From Acuticoccus sp. I52.16.1 (GTDB lineage Bacteria; Pseudomonadota; Alphaproteobacteria; Rhizobiales; Amorphaceae), in the NCBI RefSeq assembly GCF_022865125.1, contig NZ_CP094828.1, forward strand, positions 1,798,001 to 1,862,000: a stretch of DNA of 64,000 bases, given 5' to 3'. The notes beneath the pieces are model-generated. The model was not told the DNA's origin. It saw nothing but the letters and a program-made list of their open reading frames with translations, and made no database searches. Numbering within the stretch: the first letter of the stretch is position 1; each line of letters starts with the position of its first letter. Positions 15,901-24,279 of this stretch are shown one piece after another. Both the position numbers and the translations under genes were made by a program.

Positions 15901-18803
15901 GTGCCGCGCGCGGTGATCGTCAGCGGATCTATCCCGCGCTCCTTGAGAAGCGCCGCCGTGACCCCGGTCGCCTGGACGTCCGCCGTGACGTCCGGCTCGT
16001 CGCGCGTGCCGGTGACGTCGACCTTGCCGCTGACGGTGCCGCCGGTCTCGAGATCCGGGCGGATCAGGTTGGCGACGCCGAGCGGGAGGTTCTCGATGTC
16101 GGCCGTGAGCTGCAATTCCTCGCCGAGGCGGCCGGCGACCGCCACCGTGCCGTCGCCGACGGCGAGCCGCGTATCGCCGATGGTGATGACTTCGCCCTCG
16201 ACCGTGACCTCGGTCGGCGCGCGCAGCTCGGTGACGAAGTCGCCCTCGGAGAGGCGCAGCGTCGCGATCCGGGCGCTGAAGCCGGTCTCTGTGCGGCTGA
16301 GCGCGCCGGTGGCCGACAGGTCGCCCGAGCCGAGGTCGGCGTCGAGCGACAGGTTCGACGTCTCGCCCTGGCGCTGCGCCGTGAGGGCGGCGGAGACGAT
16401 GTCGAAGCCGGCCACCTTCAGCTCGCGCAGGTTCGCCCGCCCGTCGAGCGCCGGGATGCCGAAGACGTTGTCGACCACGAGGTCGAGGTCCGCCTCGGTG
16501 AGGGTCACCCCCGGCACGACGACGCCGCGCGCAGTTCCGTCGATCGCCGCCACCTGGTTGCCGTCGTTGACCGAGAGCGTGACGTTGGCGTCGATGCTGC
16601 CGGTCGCCGTCTGCATCGCCAGCGAGGCGAGGCGGGAGAGATCCGGGATGGAGACGTCGAGGTTGCCGGTGACGGTGCCGGCGCGCTGCAACGCCACGTC
16701 GCCCTCGAGCCTGGCGCCGGCGATCTGGGCCGTGAGGCCCTGCAGAGCGCGCGCGTCGGGGCCGCTCTCGAGGCGGGTGCGGATCGCCACCGGGCCGCCG
16801 TCCAGCGCCCCCGTCACGTCGAGCGAACCGTCGAGGTCGAAGGGGACGTCCTCGCTACGGGTGTAGGTGCCGTCGAAATTGGCGGCGAGGTTGGTGAAGG
16901 TCTGGCCCGAGAGGGTGAGCGATGTGCTGGTGATCGCCCCCTTCACCGCCGGCTTCTGCGGGTTCCCGGTGACCGAGAGGTCGGCGCTGACGTCGCCGCC
17001 GAGGTCGCTGCTGGCCCGGCCGAGGTCGGCGAGCGAGGCCTGCACCCGGAGGTTGGCTTCCTGGGTGGTGGCGCGGCCGTCGGCGTTGAGGCTGAGCTGC
17101 GGATTCTCGAGGCGGAAGGTGTCGAAGATGATGCCCGTCGCGGAGCGGGCGGCGCGGCCGCTGAGTCGCGTGCGCCCCTCCATCAGCCCGTCGACAGCCT
17201 CGATCCCCGCCGTGACGTTTGCGGCGTTACCGTCGAGCACAAGGTCGAACGTGCCGTCGAAGCCGACGTTACCGTCCGCGGCGATGTCGATCGAGCCGGA
17301 GAGGTCGCGGCCGGTGACCGCCGCGAAGGCCGAGATATCGTCGGTCGCGAGGCGCATGCGGCCGGAAACCGCGTCGAGGATGGTGCCGGCGAAGGAGGCC
17401 TTCACCGTCTCGGTCTCGAGCGAGAGGTTGCGCACAGTGACGGGCTCGCCCGCGTTCCAGGCGCCGGACGCGGCGAGGTCCAGCGCGGCCCCCAGCGCGC
17501 TGCCGACGCCCTCGCGGTCGGAGTCCATGCCGGAGGCGCCGCCGGTGACCTCGAAGGTCACGGCACGGCTCGCCGCGTCGCCGAGGTTGGCCGCGGTGCC
17601 GGACGCCTTGATGGTGGCCTGCGGCGCGGAGATCAGCGCGGTGTCGAGGTCGGTCAACGTGATCTCGGCCGAGAACGCGTCCGAGCCGCCGCCCAGCGAT
17701 GCCTTGATGATGGCCGAGCGGACCGTCGAGTCGCCGCCCCCGCCCGGAAGCGCGATCGGCTCGTTGTCGCCGCGTTGCAGCTCGCCGTCGACCGAGAGCG
17801 CGGTCGGCACCCCGTCGGCGCCGACGTCGGCGGTGAAATCCAGCCGCGCCACGCCCGACTTCAGCCGGCCCTCGGCGATGGTGATCGCCCCGCTCGGCGC
17901 GCGCGTCGCGTCTATCTTCACCTCCGAGCCGCCGCCGACGAAGGGGGCGTAGAGCGGCGGCACCAGCACCGACAGGTCGCCGGAGATGTCGGCGATGAAG
18001 CGGAAGCCGGCGTCGGTATTGTCGATCGTCGTGGTGCCGGAAAGCAGCGTCTCGTCGCTCGCCACGAGCGCGATGTCGGCCTTGAACTCCGCCAGCGGGC
18101 CGTCACCCTTGATCGAGAAGGACAGCGGCGGCTTGCCCTCGATGTCGAGCGCGTTAGCGATGACGCCGTCTTCCGGCTCGGCGACCGTGAAGTCGATCGA
18201 CAGGTTGCGCGACACGTTGTCGAAGCTCGCCTTGAGGTTCAGGTCGCCCGGCCGGTCGAGCCGCTCGATCGCGAGGTCGGTGTCGAGTTCACCGCCGGCC
18301 AGCGAGATGTTGCCGTCGACCGAGAGCTTGGCCGCGGGGCCGATGACGCCCTCGGCGATGTCGACCTCGGGGACCTTCAGCTCGCGCAGGATGACGGAGA
18401 CCGGCAGGCTCGGCAGCTCGAACTGGTCGGCGCCCTCCTCAAGCGGCGTGTCGTTCTCCACCGGCAGCGGCTTGCGCGAGACGGTGATCTTCTCGGCTTC
18501 GAGGAGATCGACCGAGAGCCGCCCGCGCAGCAGCGCCAGGCGCGACCAGACGAGGTGCACGTTGTCGAGGCGCAGCCACACGCCCTGCCGGTCGGCGATG
18601 GTGATGTAGCCGAGGCGCACGTCGGACGACAGCGCGCCGCGCAGCGGGCCGAGCTTGATGCGGCGGTCGGGGGTGGAGATCTGCCGCTCGACGAAGCGGA
18701 CGAAGCGGCCCGATTCCTCGTCCTGCGCCAGGGCGTAGCGGGTCCCGATCACGCCGGCCGAGGCGAGAACCAGCACCACGAAGGCGATCAGGAACCTCTT
18801 CAT
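12984..18803 (-). CDS. tamB: Translocation and assembly module inner-membrane protein TamB
   Basis: A very large envelope protein, 1,939 aa (E. coli TamB is about 1,260). One N-terminal membrane anchor (FLIAFVVLVLASAGVIGTRYAL) is followed by a long periplasmic beta-rich body dominated by short Gly/Asp/Thr repeats. The C-terminal DUF490 domain is clear (GRINILTQRIELTEGRVTLFGDL, then LPQDEVLSQLIFGRSIDDLS), as is a final aromatic strand. With TamA it spans the periplasm. The family is implicated in outer-membrane protein assembly and in phospholipid transport to the outer membrane. Residues ~890-1490 hold six tandem repeats of about 100 aa that explain the extra length. It lies 74 bases downstream of tamA. 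Confidence 0.95.
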   Translation of the reverse strand: MKRFLIAFVVLVLASAGVIGTRYALAQDEESGRFVRFVERQISTPDRRIKLGPLRGALSSDVRLGYITIADRQGVWLRLDNVHLVWSRLALLRGRLSVDLLEAEKITVSRKPLPVENDTPLEEGADQFELPSLPVSVILRELKVPEVDIAEGVIGPAAKLSVDGNISLAGGELDTDLAIERLDRPGDLNLKASFDNVSRNLSIDFTVAEPEDGVIANALDIEGKPPLSFSIKGDGPLAEFKADIALVASDETLLSGTTTIDNTDAGFRFIADISGDLSVLVPPLYAPFVGGGSEVKIDATRAPSGAITIAEGRLKSGVARLDFTADVGADGVPTALSVDGELQRGDNEPIALPGGGGDSTVRSAIIKASLGGGSDAFSAEITLTDLDTALISAPQATIKASGTAANLGDAASRAVTFEVTGGASGMDSDREGVGSALGAALDLAASGAWNAGEPVTVRNLSLETETVKASFAGTILDAVSGRMRLATDDISAFAAVTGRDLSGSIDIAADGNVGFDGTFDLVLDGNAANVTAGIEAVDGLMEGRTRLSGRAARSATGIIFDTFRLENPQLSLNADGRATTQEANLRVQASLADLGRASSDLGGDVSADLSVTGNPQKPAVKGAITSTSLTLSGQTFTNLAANFDGTYTRSEDVPFDLDGSLDVTGALDGGPVAIRTRLESGPDARALQGLTAQIAGARLEGDVALQRAGTVTGNLDVSIPDLSRLASLAMQTATGSIDANVTLSVNDGNQVAAIDGTARGVVVPGVTLTEADLDLVVDNVFGIPALDGRANLRELKVAGFDIVSAALTAQRQGETSNLSLDADLGSGDLSATGALSRTETGFSARIATLRLSEGDFVTELRAPTEVTVEGEVITIGDTRLAVGDGTVAVAGRLGEELQLTADIENLPLGVANLIRPDLETGGTVSGKVDVTGTRDEPDVTADVQATGVTAALLKERGIDPLTITARGTYIDGVATLQTFETNVGGGEIRASGTVGDTLDVTATVSELPLALANALRPELEISGTLSGEVTATGTLKDPDARFDVRVVDADAKPLRDARLEPLNVTAVGTFADGTAQLQTFETTVGGGRITASGTIGEQLDVTAEIINLPLALAEAVAPDLDASGTLSGNVSATGTLDDPSAQFSVEVKRATVAPMRSAGIEPLDATARGSYAGKVATLDRFETTVGGGAITAAGTIGDALDVTINVDRLPLALANTAVPDLGLAGTLSGRAEVTGAPSDPAADFSIEVRNATARLLEGADAGAINATIAGRYADGAATLSTAQARLGDGTLSVTGSAGPDRLDLTATLERIPLAIANGFAPELGVTGALSGRATAQGSPGNPQVTFQIDAPQVSAAPIRDAGLPSGSIRAAGTYRGSTLTLGEAAVNLGGGSVTARGTVGQRLDIDVTMTQLPLAIANGFASDLGLTGRLSGTATATGPLSNPAAQFNVSGTGISALPLQDAGVGALTVTAAGRYANGGVDISSARAEGSGLSVTASGFVPLSGGGLNVSVDATAPLSLANRFLAARATTLEGTVVADIRATGSLANPSVTGSVRASPFSLRDPLSNLTLANGQLSASLDGNRVVIQQLSATLGDGTISVTGSIGLGAGFPADLRFVADNARYADGRLVAVTLSANLGINGPLVAGPTVVGNVDIDRAEITVPTRLSGTAALMEVTHFYTPPDVLETLRFAEAGPYANSSAGEGGTGASGLNLDVTINAPRRIFVRGRGIDAELGGQVRVTGPISDIQPVGEFNLIRGRINILTQRIELTEGRVTLFGDLDPVIHLIAETSRNSVTVRVVVDGPANDPQVRFESTPDLPQDEVLSQLIFGRSIDDLSAFQLAQLAAAVGELAGVGTGPSIIDQVRAFSGLDNLEIVTTESGGTAVEAGRYIADNVYVGVRAGARSTGITVNVDITRGLKARAETFTDESTLGLYYEREY
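14330..16135 (-). repeat. Six tandem ~300-bp repeats inside tamB
   Basis: Six consecutive units of about 100 codons share the frame G-x-x-G-x-x-L-D-x-T, then LPLALAN, then a Pro-Glu/Asp-Leu step, then G-x-LSG-x-x-x-x-TG, and end in L-x-x-FET-x-VGGG. The blocks LPLGVANLIRPDLETGGTVSG, LPLALANALRPELEISG and LPLALAEAVAPDLDASG show the divergence between copies. Each unit probably adds one module to the lipid-conducting beta-groove. Confidence 0.85.
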
Positions 18804-18877
18804 CGTCCACTCCCGTCGAGGCGCCGCATGCGTGGCCGCGCCGATTTGGTTGCCCGACCGGGCGAACGTTCCGCCGC

Positions 18878-20791
18878 TCAGAATGCCTGGCCGAGGCCGA
18901 TGTAGAAGGCGACGTTCGGGTCGCCGTCGTACGGGTCCAGCGGCACGGCGACGTCAAAGCGCAGGGGGCCGAGGCTGGTGTAGTAGCGAAGGCCGATGCC
19001 CGCCGCCGTCTTCAGCGGCTCGTCGAAGTCCGGCAGCTCGCTGTTGAACGCGTTGCCGAAGTCGAAGAAGGGCACCACGCCGATGCTCTCGGTGACCTTC
19101 ACCCGCGCCTCGACCGAGCCGACGAAGTAGCTGCGGCCGCCGTGCACCTCGTCGGTCACCGGATCGCGCGGGCCGACGCCGCGGTAGGGATAGCCGCGAA
19201 TCGACCCGCCGCCGCCGGCGAAGAACAGCTTGTTCGCCGGGATTTCCTGCAACGGCGCACCGAAGATGGAGCCGACCGCCGCCCGCCCGGCGAGAACGAA
19301 GCGGTCGTCCGCGAAGCCGTAGTAGGCGCGACCCTCCAGCTGGGCGATGCCGCCGATGTTCTGGTTGTTGATCTCGTAGAACGGCTCCAGCGAGCCGATC
19401 ACCTTGTACCCGCGCGTCGGATTGTATTCGTTGTTGGACCCGTCATACTCGATCGACAGCGGCAGCGAGGCGAACAGGAAGTCGCCGTCGCCGTAGTCGG
19501 TCTGGTCGATCGTGGAGGCCTCGAACGAGGCGTAGCCGGACATCGTGATCCGCGTCGTCGGCCGGTGTTGCAGGCCGAAGTTGCCGCCCAGCGTGCGCGC
19601 CCGGTAGGTGTCGGGCGAGTCCTGGTCGGCGTAGATCGTCGAGCGGAAGTCCGTGTAGGGCGTGAAGACGCCCGGTTTGATGAACGTCGCCTCGACGCGA
19701 TAGTTGTACTCGGTCGGGTCCTGCGCATCGATGCCGCTGACCGAGGCGCCCAGATTCAGCTTCTCCGCCCGGCCGAAGAGGTTGCGATGGCGCCAGTAGG
19801 CCTCGGCGCCCGCACCGTCGAGCGTGGAATAGTTGACGCCGCCGCCGAACACGCGCAGCGGCCGCTCGGCGACCTCGATCCCCATGTCCAGCGTACCGTC
19901 GGGGTTGATCTCGTCCCCCTCGACGATGCGGACCGCCTTGAATACTTCGAGCCGGCGCAGCTGGTCGCGCGCGCGATCGATCCGGTCCGGGTCGAACTTC
20001 TCGCCAACCTTCAGCCCCGCATAGTAGGCGACGAAGGCGGGGTCCATCCGGCTCGTGCCGCTGACCGTCGTCGGGCCGAACACGGCCGGGCGGCCGGGCG
20101 CCACGTCGATCGCGACGTCGAGCGTGCTGTTGTCGTGGTAGGCGGAGGCGGTGCGCTCGGCGATGCGGGCCTTGGCGTAGCTGTTCTCGCGCCAGCGGCC
20201 GACCAGGGACGCCTCGCCGGCGATGATCTTGTTGGCCTCGGCCGTCCCACCCGCGACCAGGCCGAGGGTCTCCAGCGTCGGGGGCAGGCTGTCGTCGTCG
20301 GGCACGTCCGGGGGCGGATTGGTGACCTCGACGCGGCCGAAGTGGAACTCGGGGCCGGGATCGACGGTGACGTGCACCTGCGCGGTATCGCCCAGCTCGG
20401 CGTCGATCGGCATGGTCGCCGCTTCGCGCCCGTCGACCAGGATGGAGATGGTCGGCCCGTAGCGGGCCTTTTCGTACAGCGAGGCGAGGATGCGCTGGTA
20501 GTCCGACTGGGCGCGCGATATCAGCGCCGCGGCGCCGGGGCTCGGCTCGTCGCGCTCTTCCTCCAGCACCGAGGCCCGCTCGATGGCCGACTTCAGGCCG
20601 CCGTCGTTGTCCAGGACCTCGAACTCGACGGTATAGCTGACCGAGCCCTCGGGCGGCGGCTCGGGCGGCCCCTCGAAGAAGCGCATCCCGAAGATCTCGA
20701 AGGCGTCCGCCGACCCAGGCATGAGGCCGAGGGCAATCGCAAGCGCCCCCGCTCTGCAAGTCTGGCCAATCGACAAACGCACAAATTTCAC
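18878..20791 (-). CDS. tamA: Outer-membrane assembly protein TamA (BamA/Omp85 family)
   Basis: A 637-aa outer-membrane protein. After a signal peptide (ending near GSADA), residues ~45-330 hold the POTRA region (TISILVDGREAATMPI; VDPGPEFHFGRVEVTN; PDRIDRARDQLRRLEVFKAVRI). From ~340 a 16-strand Omp85 barrel follows with RGYPYRGVGPRDP, the conserved barrel-lumen loop, and it ends with the aromatic ...YIGLGQAF typical of Bam-recognised barrels. It partners TamB downstream. The start is uncertain: GTG 20791 abuts the AAGG ribosome site, whereas GTG 20782 gives better spacing. Absence of nearby bamB/D/E or surA genes and the tamB neighbour argue for TamA over BamA. Confidence 0.93.
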   Translation of the reverse strand: MKFVRLSIGQTCRAGALAIALGLMPGSADAFEIFGMRFFEGPPEPPPEGSVSYTVEFEVLDNDGGLKSAIERASVLEEERDEPSPGAAALISRAQSDYQRILASLYEKARYGPTISILVDGREAATMPIDAELGDTAQVHVTVDPGPEFHFGRVEVTNPPPDVPDDDSLPPTLETLGLVAGGTAEANKIIAGEASLVGRWRENSYAKARIAERTASAYHDNSTLDVAIDVAPGRPAVFGPTTVSGTSRMDPAFVAYYAGLKVGEKFDPDRIDRARDQLRRLEVFKAVRIVEGDEINPDGTLDMGIEVAERPLRVFGGGVNYSTLDGAGAEAYWRHRNLFGRAEKLNLGASVSGIDAQDPTEYNYRVEATFIKPGVFTPYTDFRSTIYADQDSPDTYRARTLGGNFGLQHRPTTRITMSGYASFEASTIDQTDYGDGDFLFASLPLSIEYDGSNNEYNPTRGYKVIGSLEPFYEINNQNIGGIAQLEGRAYYGFADDRFVLAGRAAVGSIFGAPLQEIPANKLFFAGGGGSIRGYPYRGVGPRDPVTDEVHGGRSYFVGSVEARVKVTESIGVVPFFDFGNAFNSELPDFDEPLKTAAGIGLRYYTSLGPLRFDVAVPLDPYDGDPNVAFYIGLGQAF

Positions 20792-21025
20792 CCTTCGCTC
20801 GGAGTTTTAATAGGCTTGGAACGGCCCGCCGTGACAAGCCAATGGTGGGATCTATGGGTGGCTTCGGTCAGATCTGCAGCAAATGGGCAACAGTGCGACA
20901 GACTGGACCTGGAAGAGCTTAACGTCCCCCCGGAGGCGGTTGCTGAACTGTATTGCATCCGACGGATGGCGTTATTGCTTTCGATATGAAATGTAAGGAC
21001 GTTCTCTCGCGTCGGAGGTATGGCA

Positions 21026-21817
21026 ATGGCCGCTGCCATTCTGGAGTTTCTGGGGCTTTGGGTTTTGACCTACGTCCTGGTGTTCGGGTCCTATCTGGCC
21101 TTCGGTTGGGCGTTCACCGCCTGGTCGCAGCGCCACCCGGAACGAAAAATCCAACCCAAGCGCGACGGGCAGAAGCGCCGCGCCAAGGAGATCCGTGCCT
21201 CGGCGCGCTCGCTGATCGTCACCTGCGGCTGCTTCGCCGGGGGGCTCTTCTGCATGCTCAACGGGTGGACGCTGTTCGAGCCGTGGGCGCTCACCTGGTG
21301 GTCCGCGCCGCTGATGTTCGGCGCCTCGGTGATCCTCTTCGACGGATGGTTCTACCTCGTCCACCGCCTCGGCCACACCGGACCGTTCATGAAGTACCAT
21401 GTGCTGCACCACCAGTCGGTGGCGCCGACCGTGTGGTCGAACTACTCCGACACCTTCTTCGACGCGTTCACCCAACAGGGCTACTTCCTGATCGTGCCGC
21501 TGATCGTGCCGTTCGGTTGGCCGATCCTCGTCGCCCACCGCATCTTCGACCACTTCAACGGCATGATCGGCCACTCGGGGTTCGAGTTCGCGGCGGGGCC
21601 GTCGTCGCGCACGCCCTGGCCGTTGGCGTCGGTGACGTTCCACGACATGCATCACTCGACGTTCAACTATAACTACGCCAACCATTTTTCCTTCTGGGAC
21701 CGGGTGTTCGGCACGATCCATCCGGAGTACGATCACCGCTGCGCCGCGATGGAAGAGCAAATCGCCACGTCCGGAAAGTCGGACGGTGGCGCGAAGACCC
21801 CGCTGCCGACCTCCTGA
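21026..21817 (+). CDS. Sterol desaturase / fatty-acid hydroxylase family membrane protein
   Basis: A 263-aa integral membrane di-iron enzyme. The histidine clusters are HRLGH (near residue 118), HVLHH (near 130) and HDMHH (near 208), the 8-His pattern of the family, set among about four hydrophobic segments. ATG 21026 is chosen because GGAGG at 21014-21018 is seven bases away; the in-frame ATG at 21020 is only one base from it. Family members hydroxylate or desaturate carotenoids, sterols, sphingoid bases or alkylglycerols. The terminal FSFWDRVFGTIHPEY block is shared by the lipid-modifying bacterial group. No pathway partner is adjacent, so the substrate is unknown. Confidence 0.87.
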   Translation: MAAAILEFLGLWVLTYVLVFGSYLAFGWAFTAWSQRHPERKIQPKRDGQKRRAKEIRASARSLIVTCGCFAGGLFCMLNGWTLFEPWALTWWSAPLMFGASVILFDGWFYLVHRLGHTGPFMKYHVLHHQSVAPTVWSNYSDTFFDAFTQQGYFLIVPLIVPFGWPILVAHRIFDHFNGMIGHSGFEFAAGPSSRTPWPLASVTFHDMHHSTFNYNYANHFSFWDRVFGTIHPEYDHRCAAMEEQIATSGKSDGGAKTPLPTS

Positions 21818-22005
21818 ACGACGCCGCCCGCGCCCTGCAAGGCGCATCCTCGACCCTGCCTGTCGGCCTCGCCCGGCACGCCACCGCCGGGGCGCCCGGC
21901 CACGACGTGCTTCGACGCGACACGCGAATCCGCCGCGGGGGCCGACTGGCCCTCGTCGTGCAACGCCCCTTCGACCACCGCCCGCCGAGCCGCACGGACC
22001 CCGCC

Positions 22006-23394
22006 ATGAACATCCCGCTCAACCCCAACGACATCAGCCACGTGATCGAGGCCGACAAGGCCAACGTGTGGCACCACCTGACGCAGCACGCCGCGTTCGA
22101 GACGGTGGACCCGAAGATCATCGTCGAGGGCAAGGGCCTCTCGGTCTGGGACGCGACCGGTCGCGAGATGATCGACGCGGTGTCGGGCGGGGTTTGGACG
22201 GTCAACGTCGGCTACGGCCGGGCGCGGATCGCCGACGCGGTGCGCGACCAGATCATGAAAATGAACTTCTTCGCCGCGGCGGCCGGGTCGGTCCCCGCCG
22301 CGCTCTTCGCCGAGAAGCTGATCGAGAAAATGCCCGGCATGAGCCGCGTCTACTTCTCGAACTCCGGCTCGGAGGCGAACGAGAAGGCCTACAAGATCAT
22401 CCGCCAGATCGCCCACAAGCGCTACGGCGGCGAGAAGCACAAGATCCTGTTCCGCGAGCGCGACTACCACGGCACCACCATCGCCGCCCTCGCCTCGGGC
22501 GGGCAACCGGAGCGCGCGGCGCATTACGGCCCCTTCCCGCCGGGCTTCGTGCAAGTGCCGCACTGCCTGGAATATCGCAGCCAGTGGGGCGCGGTCGCCG
22601 ACTACGGCGTGCGCGCCGCCAAGGAGATCGAGCGCGTCATCCTGGAGGAAGGGCCCGACACCGTCGGCGGCATCGTGCTGGAGCCGATCACGGCGGGCGG
22701 CGGCGTCATCGTCCCGCCGGAGGGCTACTGGGAGACCGTGCAGGAGATCTGCGCCAAGTACGACGTGCTCCTGCATATCGACGAAGTGGTCTGCGGCCTC
22801 GGCCGCACCGGCGAGTGGTTTGGTTACCAGAATTACGGCATCAAGCCGGACCTCGTCACCATGGCCAAGGGCGTGGCCTCCGGTTACGCGGCGATCTCCT
22901 GCACGGTGACGACCGAGCGCGTCTTCGACCTCTTCAAGGACGACCCGGCCGACCCGCTCGGCTATTTCCGCGACATCTCCACCTTCGGCGGCTGCACCGC
23001 CGGCCCCGCGGCGGCGCTGGAGAACATGGCCATCATCGAGGAGGAGAACCTCCTCGACAACACGCTGGTGCGCGGCGCCCAGCTCGGCGAGGCGCTCAAG
23101 GCCCTCGAGGCGCGGCACGCCATCGTCGGCGACGTGCGCGGCAAGGGTCTCTTCTGGGGTGTCGAGCTGGTGGCCGACCGCACCACCAAGGAACCGCTGG
23201 GCGAGAAGCTGGTGGCCGCCGTCGTCGCGGCGACCGGCAAGCGCGGCGTCATCATCGGCATGACCAACCGCTCGCTGCCGGGCCTCAACAACACGCTGTG
23301 CATCGCCCCGGCGCTAATCGCGACCGAGGCGGAGATCGCCGCCATCGCCGCCGCGATCGACGGAGCCATCGGCGAGGTCGCCGCCACCATCTGA
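22006..23394 (+). CDS. tpa: Taurine-pyruvate aminotransferase (class III PLP aminotransferase)
   Basis: A 462-aa class III aminotransferase. The N-terminal block VIEADKANVWHHLTQHAAFE and the stretches VWDATGREMIDAVSGGVWTV, RYGGEKHKILFRERDYHGTT and DISTFGGCTAGPAAALENM closely follow, from memory, the Tpa proteins of marine alphaproteobacteria. The PLP lysine is K288 (MAKGVASGY). Tpa converts taurine and pyruvate to sulfoacetaldehyde and alanine in the cytosol. The next gene encodes a TauE/SafE-family exporter, which supports sulfonate metabolism. Sulfoacetaldehyde acetyltransferase (xsc) is not in the window. The frame is open upstream to 21907, but ATG 22006 begins the conserved region. Beta-alanine or another omega-amino acid is the main alternative substrate. 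Confidence 0.82.
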   Translation: MNIPLNPNDISHVIEADKANVWHHLTQHAAFETVDPKIIVEGKGLSVWDATGREMIDAVSGGVWTVNVGYGRARIADAVRDQIMKMNFFAAAAGSVPAALFAEKLIEKMPGMSRVYFSNSGSEANEKAYKIIRQIAHKRYGGEKHKILFRERDYHGTTIAALASGGQPERAAHYGPFPPGFVQVPHCLEYRSQWGAVADYGVRAAKEIERVILEEGPDTVGGIVLEPITAGGGVIVPPEGYWETVQEICAKYDVLLHIDEVVCGLGRTGEWFGYQNYGIKPDLVTMAKGVASGYAAISCTVTTERVFDLFKDDPADPLGYFRDISTFGGCTAGPAAALENMAIIEEENLLDNTLVRGAQLGEALKALEARHAIVGDVRGKGLFWGVELVADRTTKEPLGEKLVAAVVAATGKRGVIIGMTNRSLPGLNNTLCIAPALIATEAEIAAIAAAIDGAIGEVAATI

Positions 23395-23514
23395 CGCCGG
23401 CGCACCGACGCCGCCGGGCCGCCCGCCTTCTGCCGGCGGCCCGCCTTCGCACGCGCGACGCCCCGGCCGGCGGTCGGCCGGGCTTCGTCGCGGTGCCACG
23501 CCCGAGAGGCTGTC

Positions 23515-24279
23515 TTGAGTGCAATCTTCGCGGCTCTGCCGGAGCCGCACGTCCTCCTCGTCCTGTGCGGCGCGGTGCTGCTGGCTGCCTTCCTGCGCGG
23601 CCTGACCGGCTTCGGCTTCGCGCTGGCGGCGGTGCCGCTGTTGTCGCTCGTGATCGCCCCGGCCCAGGCCGTCACCATGGCCATGCTGCTCCAGCTGATG
23701 GTCGGCCTGCGCGACGTCGTCGCCCTGCACACCATCCTCGACCGCCCGTCCCTCGCCCGCCTGTCGCTCGGCGCGGTGGTCGGCACCCCGTTCGGCGTGG
23801 CGCTGCTGGTGGTGCTGGAGCCGGCGGTGATGCGCCTCGCGATCGCCGCGCTCGTCATCGTCGGCCTCGTCTTCCTGCTGCGGGCGCCCAAGGTGGCGAG
23901 CGCCGACCGCCTCGCGCTGGCGATCCCCACCGGGCTCGTCGCCGGGCTGTTCGCGGGGCTTGCGGCGATGCCCGGCCCGCCCGCCGTCGCCTACTATCTC
24001 GGCACCGACAGGCCGGCCCACGTGACCCGCGCATCGCTGATGGTGTTCTTCTTCGTCACCTCGCTGATCGCGGTGCCGCTGCTCGCGGTCAACGGCGAGG
24101 TGGACTTCGCCATCGCCGGCGCCAGCCTGATCGCCTTCCCGGTATTCCTCCTGGGAACCGCCCTGGGCACACGCCTCTTCGCCCGCACCAGCGAGACCGG
24201 CTACCGCAAACTCGCCATCGGCGTGCTCGGCGTCATGGCGCTGGCGGCGGGCGCGCGCGGGCTCGCCGGCCTCATCTAG
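23515..24279 (+). CDS. TSUP-family anion exporter (TauE/SafE)
   Basis: A 254-aa membrane protein with about eight hydrophobic segments and two family repeats (AFLRGLTGFGFALAAVPLLSL near residue 25; GLVAGLFAGLAAMPGPPAVAYYL near 142). The start is TTG 23517-side codon at 23515, preceded by GAGAGG six bases away; no ATG fits the conserved N-terminus. The family moves sulfite, sulfoacetate and related anions across the inner membrane. Directly downstream of tpa, it probably exports sulfite or a C2 sulfonate released during taurine use. The 3' end overlaps the convergent acyl-CoA synthetase gene by eight bases. Confidence 0.82.
   Translation: MSAIFAALPEPHVLLVLCGAVLLAAFLRGLTGFGFALAAVPLLSLVIAPAQAVTMAMLLQLMVGLRDVVALHTILDRPSLARLSLGAVVGTPFGVALLVVLEPAVMRLAIAALVIVGLVFLLRAPKVASADRLALAIPTGLVAGLFAGLAAMPGPPAVAYYLGTDRPAHVTRASLMVFFFVTSLIAVPLLAVNGEVDFAIAGASLIAFPVFLLGTALGTRLFARTSETGYRKLAIGVLGVMALAAGARGLAGLI

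Noticed and set aside
14330-16135. CRISPR-like or mobile repeat array
   Set aside because: The ~300-base period follows codons and encodes protein modules in tamB; there are no constant short repeats with unique spacers.
15378-18905. A 1,175-codon open frame on the plus strand opposite tamB
   Set aside because: Arg/Gly/Ala/Val-rich, no domain, no ribosome site. It is the antisense shadow of a GC-rich gene with strong third-position bias.
20820-20990. Small open frame in the tamA / sterol-desaturase spacer
   Set aside because: It is the tail of an antisense frame with no start of its own and no ribosome site.
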